64,000 nt of DNA, taken from assembly GCA_905221605.1 (NCBI GenBank), contig CAJNDS010000113.1, positions 924,082 through 988,081 on the forward strand. Direction: 5' to 3'. This DNA is from Symbiodinium natans. Lineage: Eukaryota; Sar; Dinophyceae; Suessiales; Symbiodiniaceae. The translations under genes were made by a program, and so were the position numbers. The number at the start of each line of letters is the position of its first letter. Within the stretch, counting starts at the first letter, position 1. Under the pieces are notes generated by a model, which was given only the letters and a program-made list of their open reading frames with translations, ran no database searches and was not told the origin of the DNA. Below, one piece after another: positions 1-12,122 of this stretch.

Positions 1-1550
1 GGAAGAGAGGGTTCAGGGTTTTAGGGCTTATAGGGTTTAGGGTTTAGGGCTTATAGGGTTGACATCAACTTGGGTCTTGGGGGTTTTAAGCTGACTTTGC
101 AAGGTTTCCGAGCTTTTCTTTTTTATTGTATAGATTTCTTTTTATATCTTTTTGGGGGGGTGGGGGGGGGGAGTTGAGTTTGAAGGCCGAGGGCCGAGGA
201 GTTTTTGGAGTTGAAAGAACTTGGCTCGAAAGGCTGCAAGAAGCTCTCGTTTCCTGTGGAAGCCCAAAACAGGTTTGGGGTCTAGGGTTTGGGGGTTTGG
301 GGGTTTAGGGTTAGGGTTTAGGGTTTAGGGTTTCGGGTTTAGGGTTTAGGGGTTAGGGTTTAGTGTTTAGGGTTTAGGGTTTAGGGTACCCTAAACCCTG
401 AACCCGAAACGCCCGGTACACCCGAGGCCCGCGGAGTCGGGGAGCTCCGGCTACTCTGACCTCGAACCCGCGTTTCGGGGAACTCAGTGGCTAGGGGTTT
501 AGGGTTTAGGGTTTAGGGCTTTTGCACAGGGGGCAGGGCTATAAGATCTCAAATCCATGGACGTCAAAACCGAGGAAGCTACTGTTAACTCGGCAAAGAG
601 CACGCTTGAGCCCCAACTAAAGCAATCCACCCTCCCCTAAACCCTAAACCCTAAACCCAAAACCCAAAACCCCAAACCCTAAACCTAAACCCTACACCCT
701 CAGACAGCCTTGAGCCGCTACTCCACGAAACTCTCAGAAAGCACTGGAGCACGTTCTGGAAGCGCAGGGGCTCTTTAAGCTTGCAATCGGGTTTAGGAAT
801 TAGGGTTTAAGGTTTTGGGTTTGGGGTTTAGGGTTTAGGGTTTGGGGCAACGACCTGCTTGAACCAGACACTGCCGAGGGTAGGTTTAGACGCTAAGCTT
901 CACGTGCAAACAGGAGGCTCACTTGCTCGAAGTATAGTAGGGGAAACACTAAACCCTAAGCCCTAAGCCCTAAACCCTAAACCCTAAACCCTAAACCCTA
1001 AACCCTAAACCCTAAACCCTAAACCCTAAACCCTAAACCCTAAACCCTAAACCTAAACCCTAAACCCTAAACCCTAAACCCTAAAGACCAGCCCTCTTGG
1101 GGTTGCGGTTGGGCGGGTTTTGGGTAGAGAGCAGCTCGGGGGAGTCTGCGGGGGCTTGTGGGGCCATTTCGAATATGATTATACAGGTTTAGGGTTTAAG
1201 GTTTGGGGTTTAGGGTTTAGGGTTTCGGGTTTAGGGTTTAGTGTTTAGGATTCAGAGTTAGGGTTTAGGAGAATTTTTTAGGGCTTAGGGCTTATAGGGC
1301 TTGGGGGGCGATAGAGGCAGGTCCCTTGTGAACAAGAAGGGTATTGCAGGGCGTCTGGTTTAGTGAATCTGGACGCGGAGCCTCGGGTCCTCAAGGCTTA
1401 GGGTATCTTAGGGTTTAGGGTTTAGCGTCGAGGGTCACTGTTCTAGCATTCACTAGTCATTAGGGGGTTCCAGGCATAGGAACAAACCCACCCACCCAAA
1501 GAATCCCATAACATTAAGAAATATAAAATTCACTCAACTACGGTCCTCAA

Positions 1551-1748
1551 GAACGGTGCCGACGCACCAAAAATGGCTCAAGAACGGTTGCAACCGACGC
1601 ACCATAAATGGCTCAAGAACGGTGCCGACGCACCAAAAATGGCACAAGAACGGTGCCGACGCACCAGAAATGGCTCAAGAACGGTTGCAACCGACGCACC
1701 ACAAATGGCTCAAGAACGGTGCTGATTGCACCAAAAGGTGCTCAACAA
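1551..1748 (+). repeat. 31-35 bp minisatellite, about six units
   Basis: Six head-to-tail units begin with GAACGGT and end with TGGCTCAA or a variant. Two unit types alternate, a 31-bp form with GTGCCGACGCACC and a 35-bp form with GTTGCAACCGACGCACC. The open frame across it is incidental because 31 is not a multiple of 3. Several units contain TGGCTCAAG, the last nine bases of the dinoflagellate spliced leader. No spliced-leader gene structure is present. Confidence 0.85.
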
Positions 1749-4700
1749 ACAGGGGGGTAAATGCACCAAAAAGTTAATAGGGTTTAAAATCTATAAGGAT
1801 AGAGAGGGTTTAGGGTTTAGGGTTTAGGGTTAGGGTTTAGGGCCCCAATAGACATCGATCAGCCCGAACACCCGCGGCTTTGAATCGATCTGCACTGGTC
1901 TCGCGCGCCGCATGGGCCACGTGCTCGGGAGCCATCACGCTCCGAAGCCTCACGTGAAGGGAGGTTTAGGGTTTAGGGTTTAGGGTTTAGGGTTTAGGGG
2001 TTAGGGGTTAGGGGTTAGGGTTTAGGGTTTAGGGTTTAGGGTTTGGGGTTTAGGGGTTTCCGAAGAGTGGGAGACCAAGGGTCCAGGTTGGACCCCTTTT
2101 GTTGCCTTGGCTTATGGAGTTAAGGTTTAGGGCCTATGGTTTAGTATCTGGGGTTTAGGGTTTAGGGTTTAGGGGTTATGGTTTAGTATCCGGGGTTTAG
2201 GGTTTTTTTGGGGTTGCCCGGACAACAAAGGACAGCATTGAGGGCTGGCAGTTTGGGAAGATCGGAGCAGGTTTAGGGTTTGGGCCCCCATTTTCCTTGA
2301 AGCTGTAAAGCTGGGTGGAGTCTAAATGTCGGACGGTTTGGGAGTATAGGGTGTTTGGTTAATGGGTTTGGGGTTTTTAGGTTCAAGGCCTAAGGTGTGG
2401 GGGGTAGGCAGAGACACCATCTCTCCCATCAAATTTAAACTCCATCTCAGACATAACAATGATGTACACCAAGCCCCAAACCTTCTAAACCCATCTGAGT
2501 TTAGGAATCCTTAAACCCTAAACCCTATCAACCCTAAACCCTAACTAAACCCTAAACCCTAAACCCCTAAACCCTAAACCCTTAAACCCTAAACCTTAAA
2601 CCCTAAACCCTGAACCCTAAACCCTGAACCCAGAACCCTGAACCTTGCAATGGCTATAGGTAGCACCGCGGGGCATGGCTCGGACACCGTAGCGGAGGTC
2701 GGACGTCGTCCAGGCCGCAGTTGTCCAGGTCCTCCGTAGGGCTTCGGGTTTAGGGTTTGGGGTTTGGGGCTGGATTTTCGGAGCCTCTTGTAGGGTTTCT
2801 AGGCTATGGGAAAGGGCTTATAGGGTTCTTTAGCACGGTCTACAGGGTTTCGGGTGTAGTGCCCTATGTACGGGACTTCAAACGCTGAGAAAGTGATCGA
2901 TGTCGAGGCTCGGTGAGCCCTTCACAGGGGACCCCCGATATAGCCCTTGTACACCCTATGCAAATTAAGGGCCCAGACATCCGAACCCTTTAAAGGAGCT
3001 CAGGGACCAAATTAAGGGCCCATGAAACTACCCTCAGACCCCGGCACACCCCGTGGACAACCCTATGAAAGCCCTTGACTCATGGGAACCCCGATATCCC
3101 AAGCACGGTTTGGGGAAGATCTAGGGGTTGTACCTTGGACCCTTAAGGTTGTAACCTTGGGTTTTGGGATCCTTTTTTAAAGATCAGTATAAGGGCCATA
3201 TTGGGAGAATATCAGGAGGCACCTGCAGGGAATCTTTGAGAATAATCATAGGTGCCACGTCACCCTAGACTTCGTAAAATCTTGCAAGACGCAACGTAGA
3301 AAGCTAGGGGGGCACAGGAAAAACCACGTTTGGGAGAAAAGCCTGTGCTCCACAACACGGTAGTGCCGGCATGTGCAAAACACAGAAAGAATAGCGCGTG
3401 TTTCTGGCAAGGCCAACCCTGCGCTGCAGATAGCCCGAGATACCCACAGAAAGGCCACTGGTTGGCCGATAAAACTGCAGTTGGCCGATGAAACTTCGAA
3501 CAACCATTTGCAATTCCCAAAAAAAGTAGGCACATGGAGTCCAAGCTGGAGGTTTAGGGTTTAGGGTTTAGGGTTTAGGGTTTAGGGTTTAGGGTTTAGG
3601 GTTTAGGGTTTAGGGTTTAGGGTTTAGGGGTTTAGGGTTTAGGGTTTAGGGTTTAGGGTTTAGGGTTTAAGGAAAACAAGGTACAAAAAAGAAAGCGGAG
3701 AAGGCTTGGGCTGCTACCCAATGGCGAGGAGCTGCCACAGCTTCGCCACAAATCTGCACTTCTCCTGGGGCTCCAAAAGGGTTAGGGCTTGGGGTTTAGG
3801 GGTTGGGGTTTGGGGTTTGGGTTTAGGGTTTAGGGTTTGGGGTTTAGGGTTTAGGACAAGTGTCGACGTGCACCTGAAAGCCTCAACTTAAGCCTTCTGT
3901 TGACCTGAGCATCCCACAACCAACCAAGCTTCTTTCATCCCTATTTCATATCCAGCCACCCTTGGTCCCTAAACCCTAAACCCTAACCCAAACCTAAACC
4001 TAAACCCTAAACCTAAACCCTAACCCTAAACCCTAAACCCTAGACCCTAGACCCTAAACCCTAAACCCTTGCCAGCGAGGAAAACTGGCCCAGGGCCCGC
4101 ACAATGAAGAGCTCATCCGGTGAGATGGCTTCGACATCTGCCCCCGCGATCTCTATGGGTCTAGGGTTTAAGGCTTTTAGGGCTTACAGGGTTTTGGTTT
4201 TGGGGTTTAGGGCTAGGGTTTAGGTTTAGGGTTTAGGGTTTTAGGTTTAGGGTTTAGGGTTTAGGGTTTAGGGTTTAGGGTTTGGGCTTAGGGCTTAGGG
4301 TTAGGGTTTAGGGTTTAGGGCTTGCAGGGTTTAGGAATTGGGGAGTTAGCTCTTAGTGGAAGAATGGAGCCCTCGACCCCAAAGCCAATGTCGAGCACAG
4401 GCTTGAAGCCTTCCCTACTATAGGGGCCGAAATCCTTTAGAATAGTGTTTATTGGGAGATTTATGGTATCATTTTAAAGGGACCACAAGGGAATACTATG
4501 AATGCTGTTAGAAATTATTCCGACCCCCTATATTACCTGAACCCGAAGATCCCGGAAGCGTCACGTCCATTCTTGTTTTTTACGTGGGGGGGGCAAAGGG
4601 GAGGGGGGGGGGGGGGGGGGGAGAGCGGGCCGCCCTGCCGTTTTTTTGCAAACGATACTGGCCAGACCCTACAACCCTAAAACCGAAAACCCTAGAGGGA

Positions 4701-7700
4701 TCTGAAAATGAAGCAAGGCTCCCGCAGCTTCTGTAGAGTTGTGGGGTTTCTACAGTTTGGGGTCTATAGAGGGTGAACAGTTTAAGAGCATAAAAGCCGG
4801 TTGGCCAAGTGAGGACTTCGACCGCACGTACAGACTAGTCTACAAGCATCTCTCTCTCTCTCTCTCTCTCTCGCTCACTCGCTCTGAACCCTCCCAAATG
4901 AACCTCGCAAAGCCTAAACCCTTATCTAAACCCTATCAAAACCCTATCAAAACCCTATCTGAACCCGATCACAACTCCTATAACCCTACAAATGCACCCA
5001 AAAAACCTGGCAAAGCCTAAACCCCAAAGACCCTACAAATACACCCAAAAGACCTGGCGAAGCATGAGCCCTGAAGCCAATCCGGAGCACAAGCACCCGA
5101 AGGAGCCTCCGTGGCCGATGCCCTGGCTCGCGTTCCTTCGCCCGAAGGGCCCTAAACCCTAAACCCTAAACCCTAAACCCTAAACCCTAAACCCTAAACC
5201 CTAAACCCTAAACCCTAAACCCTAAACCCTAAACCCTAAACCCTAAACCCTAAACCCTAAACCCTAAACCCTAAACCCTAAACCCTAAACCCTAACCCAA
5301 AGCCCTCAACCCGAAACCCTCAGCCCTAAACCCTGCAAAATCCGCAAAAAGCCCCCCCCCCCCCGCCCCAAGCCCTGAAACCCAAATTCCCTAAGCCTAA
5401 ATTAACGCCTCACACACCTGAGTTGTCGGGGTCTGTGTGCGCAGAGGCTGGAATAGGGTTTAGCGTTTAGGGTTTAGGGTTTAGGGCTTTAGGAGCAAGA
5501 CAGTGAGACTTTGGGATGTCCTGCCATACATTGCCACCCTACGCGACCAGGCACGACAATCTCAGCGTTGTTGCGAAGTCCCTTAATATGGGCCCTTAAA
5601 CGGGGGAGCTCTTTTGCCCCTTACATACTCTGCAGAACCCAAAAAGCCCATGCGTCAGGAGGTGAAGGACCATATAAGGGCCCATGAAACTACCCTTAGA
5701 CACAAGGGCCGTTGGTGTAGACTCAGAACCAGCCCTTTGTCACAGCACGTCCGAGCGAGCTCTCTAACCACTTGCATGGCACGTTGCGCTCAACATACCC
5801 CATATTGACCCATTTAAGGGACGCTTTATATCCCAAAGAACCACGAAGACGTGATCTGCCAGCCGGGAACCCTAAACCTCAGAACCTCAAGCGCTCAGTG
5901 ACATTAGAAGCAACCTTAAACCCTACTTGACAAGGACCGACCTCCAAAAACCTTCTGGGCTCTAAACACCGCTTCTTAGAAAATTTCATAAGGGGTTAGG
6001 GTTTATTTAGGGTTTCGAGTTGACGAGAGGTCCCGGCCGAAGGACGGCAGTGTCTACTACTAGGAGGTGAAGCATACTTATACCCTGCGCGGTCCCAGCA
6101 CTTGCCTATCATCCACGGGCCATAGCACTGGGTCATACCTATGCAGTTGTATGTGGGTTGCCGAACCAACCTCCAAGTATATTCTATACTCCCCTTAGAA
6201 CCTTAACAACATATTCTTATTGTTCCCTCCACTTTTATATAACAAAAAACCAAACCCTGAACCTTAAACCATAAACCACAGGTGTAAAGGGGGCTAATAA
6301 AGTATCTCATGGCCAGGAGACATCCGTGCTGCCAAGAGGTGAAGGTTCGCGACAGTGGCGAGCTGAAGGCGACGGGGCAGTCGGTAAGGGCTCCCGGGCG
6401 CTGAATGCTGAACCCCAAACCCCAACGAACTTCCCCAAACCCTTGTTTTGCCCAAACCCTAAACCCTAAACCCTATACCCGAAACTCTGAACCCTAAACT
6501 CTAAACCCTGTTCCCAAGCAGTCAGCCTCAAGGAGGTGTAGGGTCGGTCAGGTGATGGTTCGATTCGAGGTTGCGAGCTGCAGTTCCCTAAGCCCCAAAC
6601 CCTAAATCCTAAACCCTAAACCCTTCAGGGTTTAATCGCTCACGCTCGGACACGCCAGGCGAGGCACACTCCGTCCCATGGTCTTGCTGTAGGCCCATCT
6701 GAGGTTGTAGGGTTTAGGGTTTAGGAGCTATAAGCCTTATAAGCTCTTTGGAGTTCGGCTTGGGGTTCATAGGGCTAAGGGCTTGGGGGTTCTCAAGGTT
6801 CAGGGTCTTGGACTGAGGGGATAGTAAATCCTGAGATCCAGGTGTGGGGCTACAGTTTTGGATGCCCAGGTTGAGTCTGGGGTTTCCGGTTGGTGTTTAG
6901 GGTTTAGGGTTTAAGGTTTGGGGTTTAGGGTTTAGGGTTTCGGGTTTAGGGTTTCGGGTTTCGGGTTTAGGACTTTTCTTGCTTGCATGCCCGTGCCCGG
7001 GTCAGCACCCGGCCATGACGCTCCCAGAGGGAGCGGGGCGTACTGGGGTGGGTCCACAGGTCCACTGAGTTTCACATTCGGGTTCCCAGGGTTCCGGGTT
7101 TCAGGTTTAGAGTTTGGGGTTTGGGGTTTGGGGTTTAGGGTTTGGGGTTTGGGGTTTAGGGTTCAGTCGAAACGGCCTCCGCGCAGGACCACGCATTCCC
7201 ATGCCACTCTCCTGCAGCACTAGGGCTCCAGGGTTCTGGATGTAGATCGAAACCCTAACCCCTAAACCCTAAACCCTAAACTAGGGTGAGCCTGAAGTAG
7301 CCAGAACTTCCGGAAGGGGGCCCCAGAAATTGAAGCGTGACATTTTTCGGGGCATCTCGGAGTTTAGGGTTTAGGGTTTAGGGTTTAGGGTTTAGGGTTT
7401 AGGGTTTAGGGTTTAGGGTTTAGGGTTTAGGGTTTAGGGTTTAGGGTTTAGGGTTACAGAACCTTCAACCCTGCCACCCGACACCCCTTTGCACCAAGAA
7501 GAACTGAAAAGAAAACCCCTGGAACCTAACCTGAGGAGAGGGGGAGAGGGGGGGGCTTCGGGATGCTATTCCCTGAGCCCCATGAGCCCCGTGAATCCCT
7601 GAAAAGCTCCTAAATCCTAAATGCTCATATGCCCCGCTGAACCCTAAACCCTAAACCCTAAACCCTAAACCCAGGGTCTTCGGTTCTACGGCTTGGGCTT

Positions 7701-9949
7701 TAAGGATTTTGGGGCTTATGGCGGAACGATGTAGGGGGTCATTCTCAAGGTCCCTGCAAGGGATGGTATCACTGGGAAAAGAAAGAGTCACCTGAAAGAG
7801 GGAGTCCTAGTTCTTCTTTGTGCAGGATATGGCTAAAACTGATCCAAGGGGGCGGAAGAGCCCTGCTGTAGCAAGTGGAATAGGTGGGTCCAAGATTTCG
7901 GGTTTGGGAGGGTTTCTAAGCCCACAACTGCAAACCTCAATGCCCTTCCAACCCTAATCCTTCAGTGTATCGTGTTCTGTGCAAACACCACAAGCAATAT
8001 TCACATCAACCGCAGTTGATAACCGCACAAAGAGACTGGAAGAACACACTCTACGAGTCATTCTTAACAGGGACCCCCTACCTTCGCCCTTCTGGGAGTA
8101 TGAGGTGTCCTTGCAGGAAGTCGGCGCTACGCCGAATCGAGGGATGCCTCCCACTCTCATCAGCTTCGGGGGACAGTCTGATGACGGGCGCACGGGTGTG
8201 CCGCAGGACACGACCAACCATAACCCGGTCCCGAATCTGCTCTGCTATCTTTTCCCTACACCTGAAACCCTAACCCACCCCCCCTCGCCCCATGTCCACT
8301 GGACCCTCAACCCTGGACCTTAAACCCTAAACCCTAAACCCTAAACCCCTAAACCCTAACCCCTAATTCCCCAAACCCCTAAACCACTAAACCCTACACC
8401 CTAAACTTTAAACCCTAAACCCTAGTCCTACCGGCAGGTTCAAGCGCTTTTCGGGCTTAGGGCTCTCTACAGTTCGCTGCGCCCACACCACTGAAGTCCG
8501 AAACCCACGGGCTTCGTCAAGATGATGAGGGTTTAGGGTTTAGGGTTTAGGGTTTAGGGCTTAGGGCTTAGGGTTTAGGGTTTAGGGTGTCGGGTTTATT
8601 CCTGAATTCGGCGGAGATCGCGTACAAAACCCTAAGCCCTAAACCCCCTAACCTCACTCAAGCCTCAAGCCTCGAACCCCAAGCCCCCAAACCCTCCACC
8701 CTCGGATCTAAACCCTAATTAAACCCTAAACCCTAAACCCTAAACCCTAAACCCTAAACCCTTAACCTTAAAAACCCTGAAGCCCTAACCTCGCCTCAGG
8801 GGCCACGGGCCTAGCATCCGCGGAGGAGCTCGACCTGCACTAGTTATGTTTGGGATACGTGTGGGTGCGGTTTAGGCTTCAAGGGGTTTGGGGTTTAGGG
8901 TTTAGGGTTTAGGGTTTGGGGTTTAGGGTCGACTATACTAACAGCACTAGGCTTCTCATGGAGCGCAAGCGCGGTGAAGCATCCCAGCAGTTGCTGGGAG
9001 GCTCGGAAAGCCAACAAACCCCGACTTGCCTATGGGACCTCACGCATCTGAGCTCAGGCAGAGCCCTAAACCCTAAACCCTAAACATCCCTAAACCCTAA
9101 ACCCTAAACCCTAAACCCTAAACTACCAGCTTCTTCCTTGTGGGGGCTGAAAGCGTGGGGATCTCCAGGCTGCCCAAGCCTGCAGCTGAAACCCTTCCAC
9201 CTGAAATCCCCCAAACTCTAAAGGCAACAGTCTGTGACTCCATGAGGGTTTAGGGTTTAGGGGTTTAGGATTTAGGGTTCAGGGTTTTAGGTTGTGGGTA
9301 ATCCAATGCCATCCTGAGAGCAGCCAAAAACGACTCGCGAATGCTCTGCCCAAACACCCCTGGAGCTCCCGCCGTCACGTGCCGGCGCTTTGGCGCAAAT
9401 GCGAGGCCGGCTGGCCGGCAGGGCACGCACACGTGCCTGGCCGAGCGGTTCAGGGTTTAAAATTTAGGGTTTAGGGTTTAGGGTTTAGGAGGGGTACCTT
9501 ATCGGGGTCCTTTTCATAAGGGGTCCTTGTTTTACATGGGTACTCATTATCAGGGAATTCTACTATTTGGGAGTCTATATTGGAGGCCGCCTATTTCGAA
9601 AAACCCGCATATAGGGAACCCTCAGCCTAGTAACCCTGTATGCATCTGGGCTTGCAGAGTCAGCCCGGAACATGCATGCGTATTGTACACGCCAAGCGCA
9701 ACTCCTGACTTATACGATGCGTGTGGGGTTTAGGGTTTCGGGTTTAGGGTTTAAGGTGTAGGGTTTAGGGTTTAGGGTTTAGCGTTTAGGGTTTAGGGTT
9801 CCTATGACTGCACCTGCCAATCCAATGTTTCGTATAGGCTGTTAATTTATAGGGGCCCTATCCCCAGAAAAAGGACGCCAAAATGGCTTGGGTCTATTCC
9901 CGAATGTAAGGGCAGTAGGCTCCCGGTCCCACATGACATCGCACACAAT

Positions 9950-9951
<2 letters not shown>

Positions 9952-9980
<29 letters not shown>
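9952..9980 (+). repeat. Poly(C) tract
   Basis: About 29 consecutive C bases. Similar G or C homopolymers recur in the window (for example 44950-44997, 54989-55012 and 36486-36502). They are likely sites of length polymorphism or assembly error. Confidence 0.9.
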
Positions 9981-11469
9981 ACCCCATTATTCTCCTGCCT
10001 CGAGGCGTCCAAAAAACTGGTCTAGCTCCGCTTGCGTCGGAAGAGACCTAGGATGTAAACTCAACTCTGAACCTTTACCCCTGTACATTTGAGGAAGGCT
10101 TCACAGGCCTTTGACCTTTGCGAAAAACGAGGGGCCTTGCCGGGTCTGCACGTGCAAAGGAATCGCTTGAAGGTCTTGGGTTTAAGGGGTTTCAGAGTGC
10201 TGTACCTTGGTTTAGGGTTTTAGGGTTTCAGGGTTTAGGGTTTAGTTTTTTTTTTTTTGCCACCCGCTTAGGGTTTAGGGTTTAGGGTTTAGGGTTTAGG
10301 GTTTAGGGTTTAGGGTTTGGGTTTAGGGTTTCAGTTTGCCCTGGATGGTTTAAGGTCATCTGCTACGCCAGTCTTCGATGCAAGCGAAGCTACACCTCCA
10401 CTCCCCACTCCAGCAGCCGACCGTAAACCCCCACCCCTACTTCCCCAAGCCCTATCACTTGCTTCCCCTTGCAGAGCCTATACCCTAAACCACCCTAAAC
10501 CCTGAACCCTAAACCCTAAAGGTCATGAACCCGGTCAGATGAATCGAAGCACTCCCCACCCCGCCCCTCGAGGGTTTAGGGTTTAGGGTCCCTTTTCCAA
10601 GGTGGTGCCCCAAAATCCACAGCATTCGGCATCCCCAATCCGAGCACCCGACACAAACCCTCAACCCTTAAACCAGATGCACACCAAACCCTATAAACCC
10701 TAACCTTCAACACCCCAAATTCTCAACCCTAAACCCTGAACCCTGAACCCTTAAGCCCCCTAAATCCTAAACATCCCCAAACCCCACAATCTCCTGAGCG
10801 CGGTTCGCGGAGAGCGGGAAGAAGTCGGGCCTTGCTCCAGCGTCTGGGAAGGGAGGGGAGTAACGTGGAGCCCAAACATCTCTGCAATCCTCACCCGGGG
10901 GCGTATGGATGGTGAACTTCTAACCCTAAACCCTAAACCCTAAACCCTAAACCCTAAACCCTAAACCCTAAACCCTAAACCTAAACCCTAAACCCTAAAC
11001 CCTAAACCCTTGAGCGATGCTCAAACCCCCAGACCCAACGAACCCTCAACCCTACACAGAAGTACTCAAGAGCTGAAGCTCGTTGACTTCCTTGCTATCC
11101 GAACCAGTCCACCCTAGACCCGAAACCCTAAGCCCCAAAACGCAACCCTAAACCCTACAACCCTAAACCCCAACCACCCAAACACCCCGCAACCCCAAAC
11201 CCTTCTAACAGTAGGGTCGCAGGACGGGTGCCGACACTTTTACCAGGCCCAGACAGGAAAAGAATTGGGATGTTTAGGGTTTCGGTATAGAGTTTGTCTA
11301 GGGTTTGCAGCATTCAAGCTTAAGGACGGGTTTAGGGTTTATAGGGTTCAGAAGGCTTAGGTGTTGGCATTTAGGGCTAAGCCGGAAGCCCTGTTGAAGC
11401 TGGACTTGCTGACTGCCAGACCCTCAGCCCGAAACCCTAAACTGTAAACCGGCAAGCTTCATGAGTATC

Positions 11470-11580
11470 CTAGACCCAGGAGTAACCTAGGAATACAAAG
11501 GTTACCCTTTTTGGTTTTAAGGGGATTATAAGGGAACCCCAACCCCAAAAAAAGGAAAAAGGGCCTACTCCCGGTCCTAG
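11470..11580 (-). mobile_element. Introner-like MITE, 111 bp
   Basis: The ends are CTAGACCCAGGAGTA and, inverted, CTAGGACCGGGAGTA. It is flanked by the direct repeat TATC (11466-11469 and 11581-11584). The interior has the family core (TTACCCTTTTT, TTATAAGGGAACCCC, AAAGGAAAAAGGG). On the minus strand the duplication reads GATA, which would give a GA 5' splice site and the element's terminal AG as acceptor. Flanking coding sequence is too short to confirm intron use here. Confidence 0.8.
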
Positions 11581-11949
11581 TATCTGACATCAACACGCCT
11601 TCTCATCCTGAGACCCCATACTTAGGGTCGTAATTATTACCCTTGACATGGGAGAAATGTGTACACTGAACCCGAAACTTGCGTAGTTCTCTGAATTAGC
11701 TTCCCTTCTTTGGGATCCCCTTAGAGCACGGCACCACAGAAAACAAGGGCCCCAAAAAAGCGACCCCACTTTCGACAACTACCCCGAAACCCCAAACCCC
11801 AAACCCCAAACCCCAAACCCCAAACCCTAAACCCTAAACCCTTTTGGGCATTGTTGGGCTCCCGGCTCGAACTCCTCCAAGGGCAGTGAGCGGCCGCGGG
11901 GGAAGAAGCTCGTGGAGCTGTGGCCTAGGGCTTTAAGGTTGGTAGGGTT

Positions 11950-12122
11950 TAGGGTTTAGGGTTTGGGGTTTAGGGTTTGGGGTTTGGGGTTTAGGGTTTA
12001 GGGTTTAGGGTTCAGGGTTTGGGGTTTGGGGTTTGGGGTTTAGGCGGTTTAGGGTTTGGGGTTTGGGGTTTAGGGTTTAGGGTTTAGGGTTTGGGGTTTG
12101 GGGTTTGGGGTTTGGGGTTTAG
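11950..12122 (+). repeat. TTTGGGG-rich variant telomere-like block
   Basis: TTTAGGG units are interleaved with long runs of TTTGGGG. The mirror variant CCCCAAA occurs at 11785-11825 on the same strand. This indicates local homogenisation of a point variant within a telomere-like array. Confidence 0.8.

Noticed and set aside
1551-1748. CRISPR-like array
   Set aside because: Units are contiguous with no unique spacers, and the genome is eukaryotic.
7965-8323. Overlapping ORFs of 102 and 114 codons
   Set aside because: Open on both strands in several frames, no recognisable motif, and ending in telomere-like sequence; could hide an exon but nothing supports a product.
9877-9888. GCCAAAATGGCT, matching the core of the reverse-complemented spliced leader
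   Set aside because: Only 12 bases and self-complementary; flanks do not match the leader, so probably chance.
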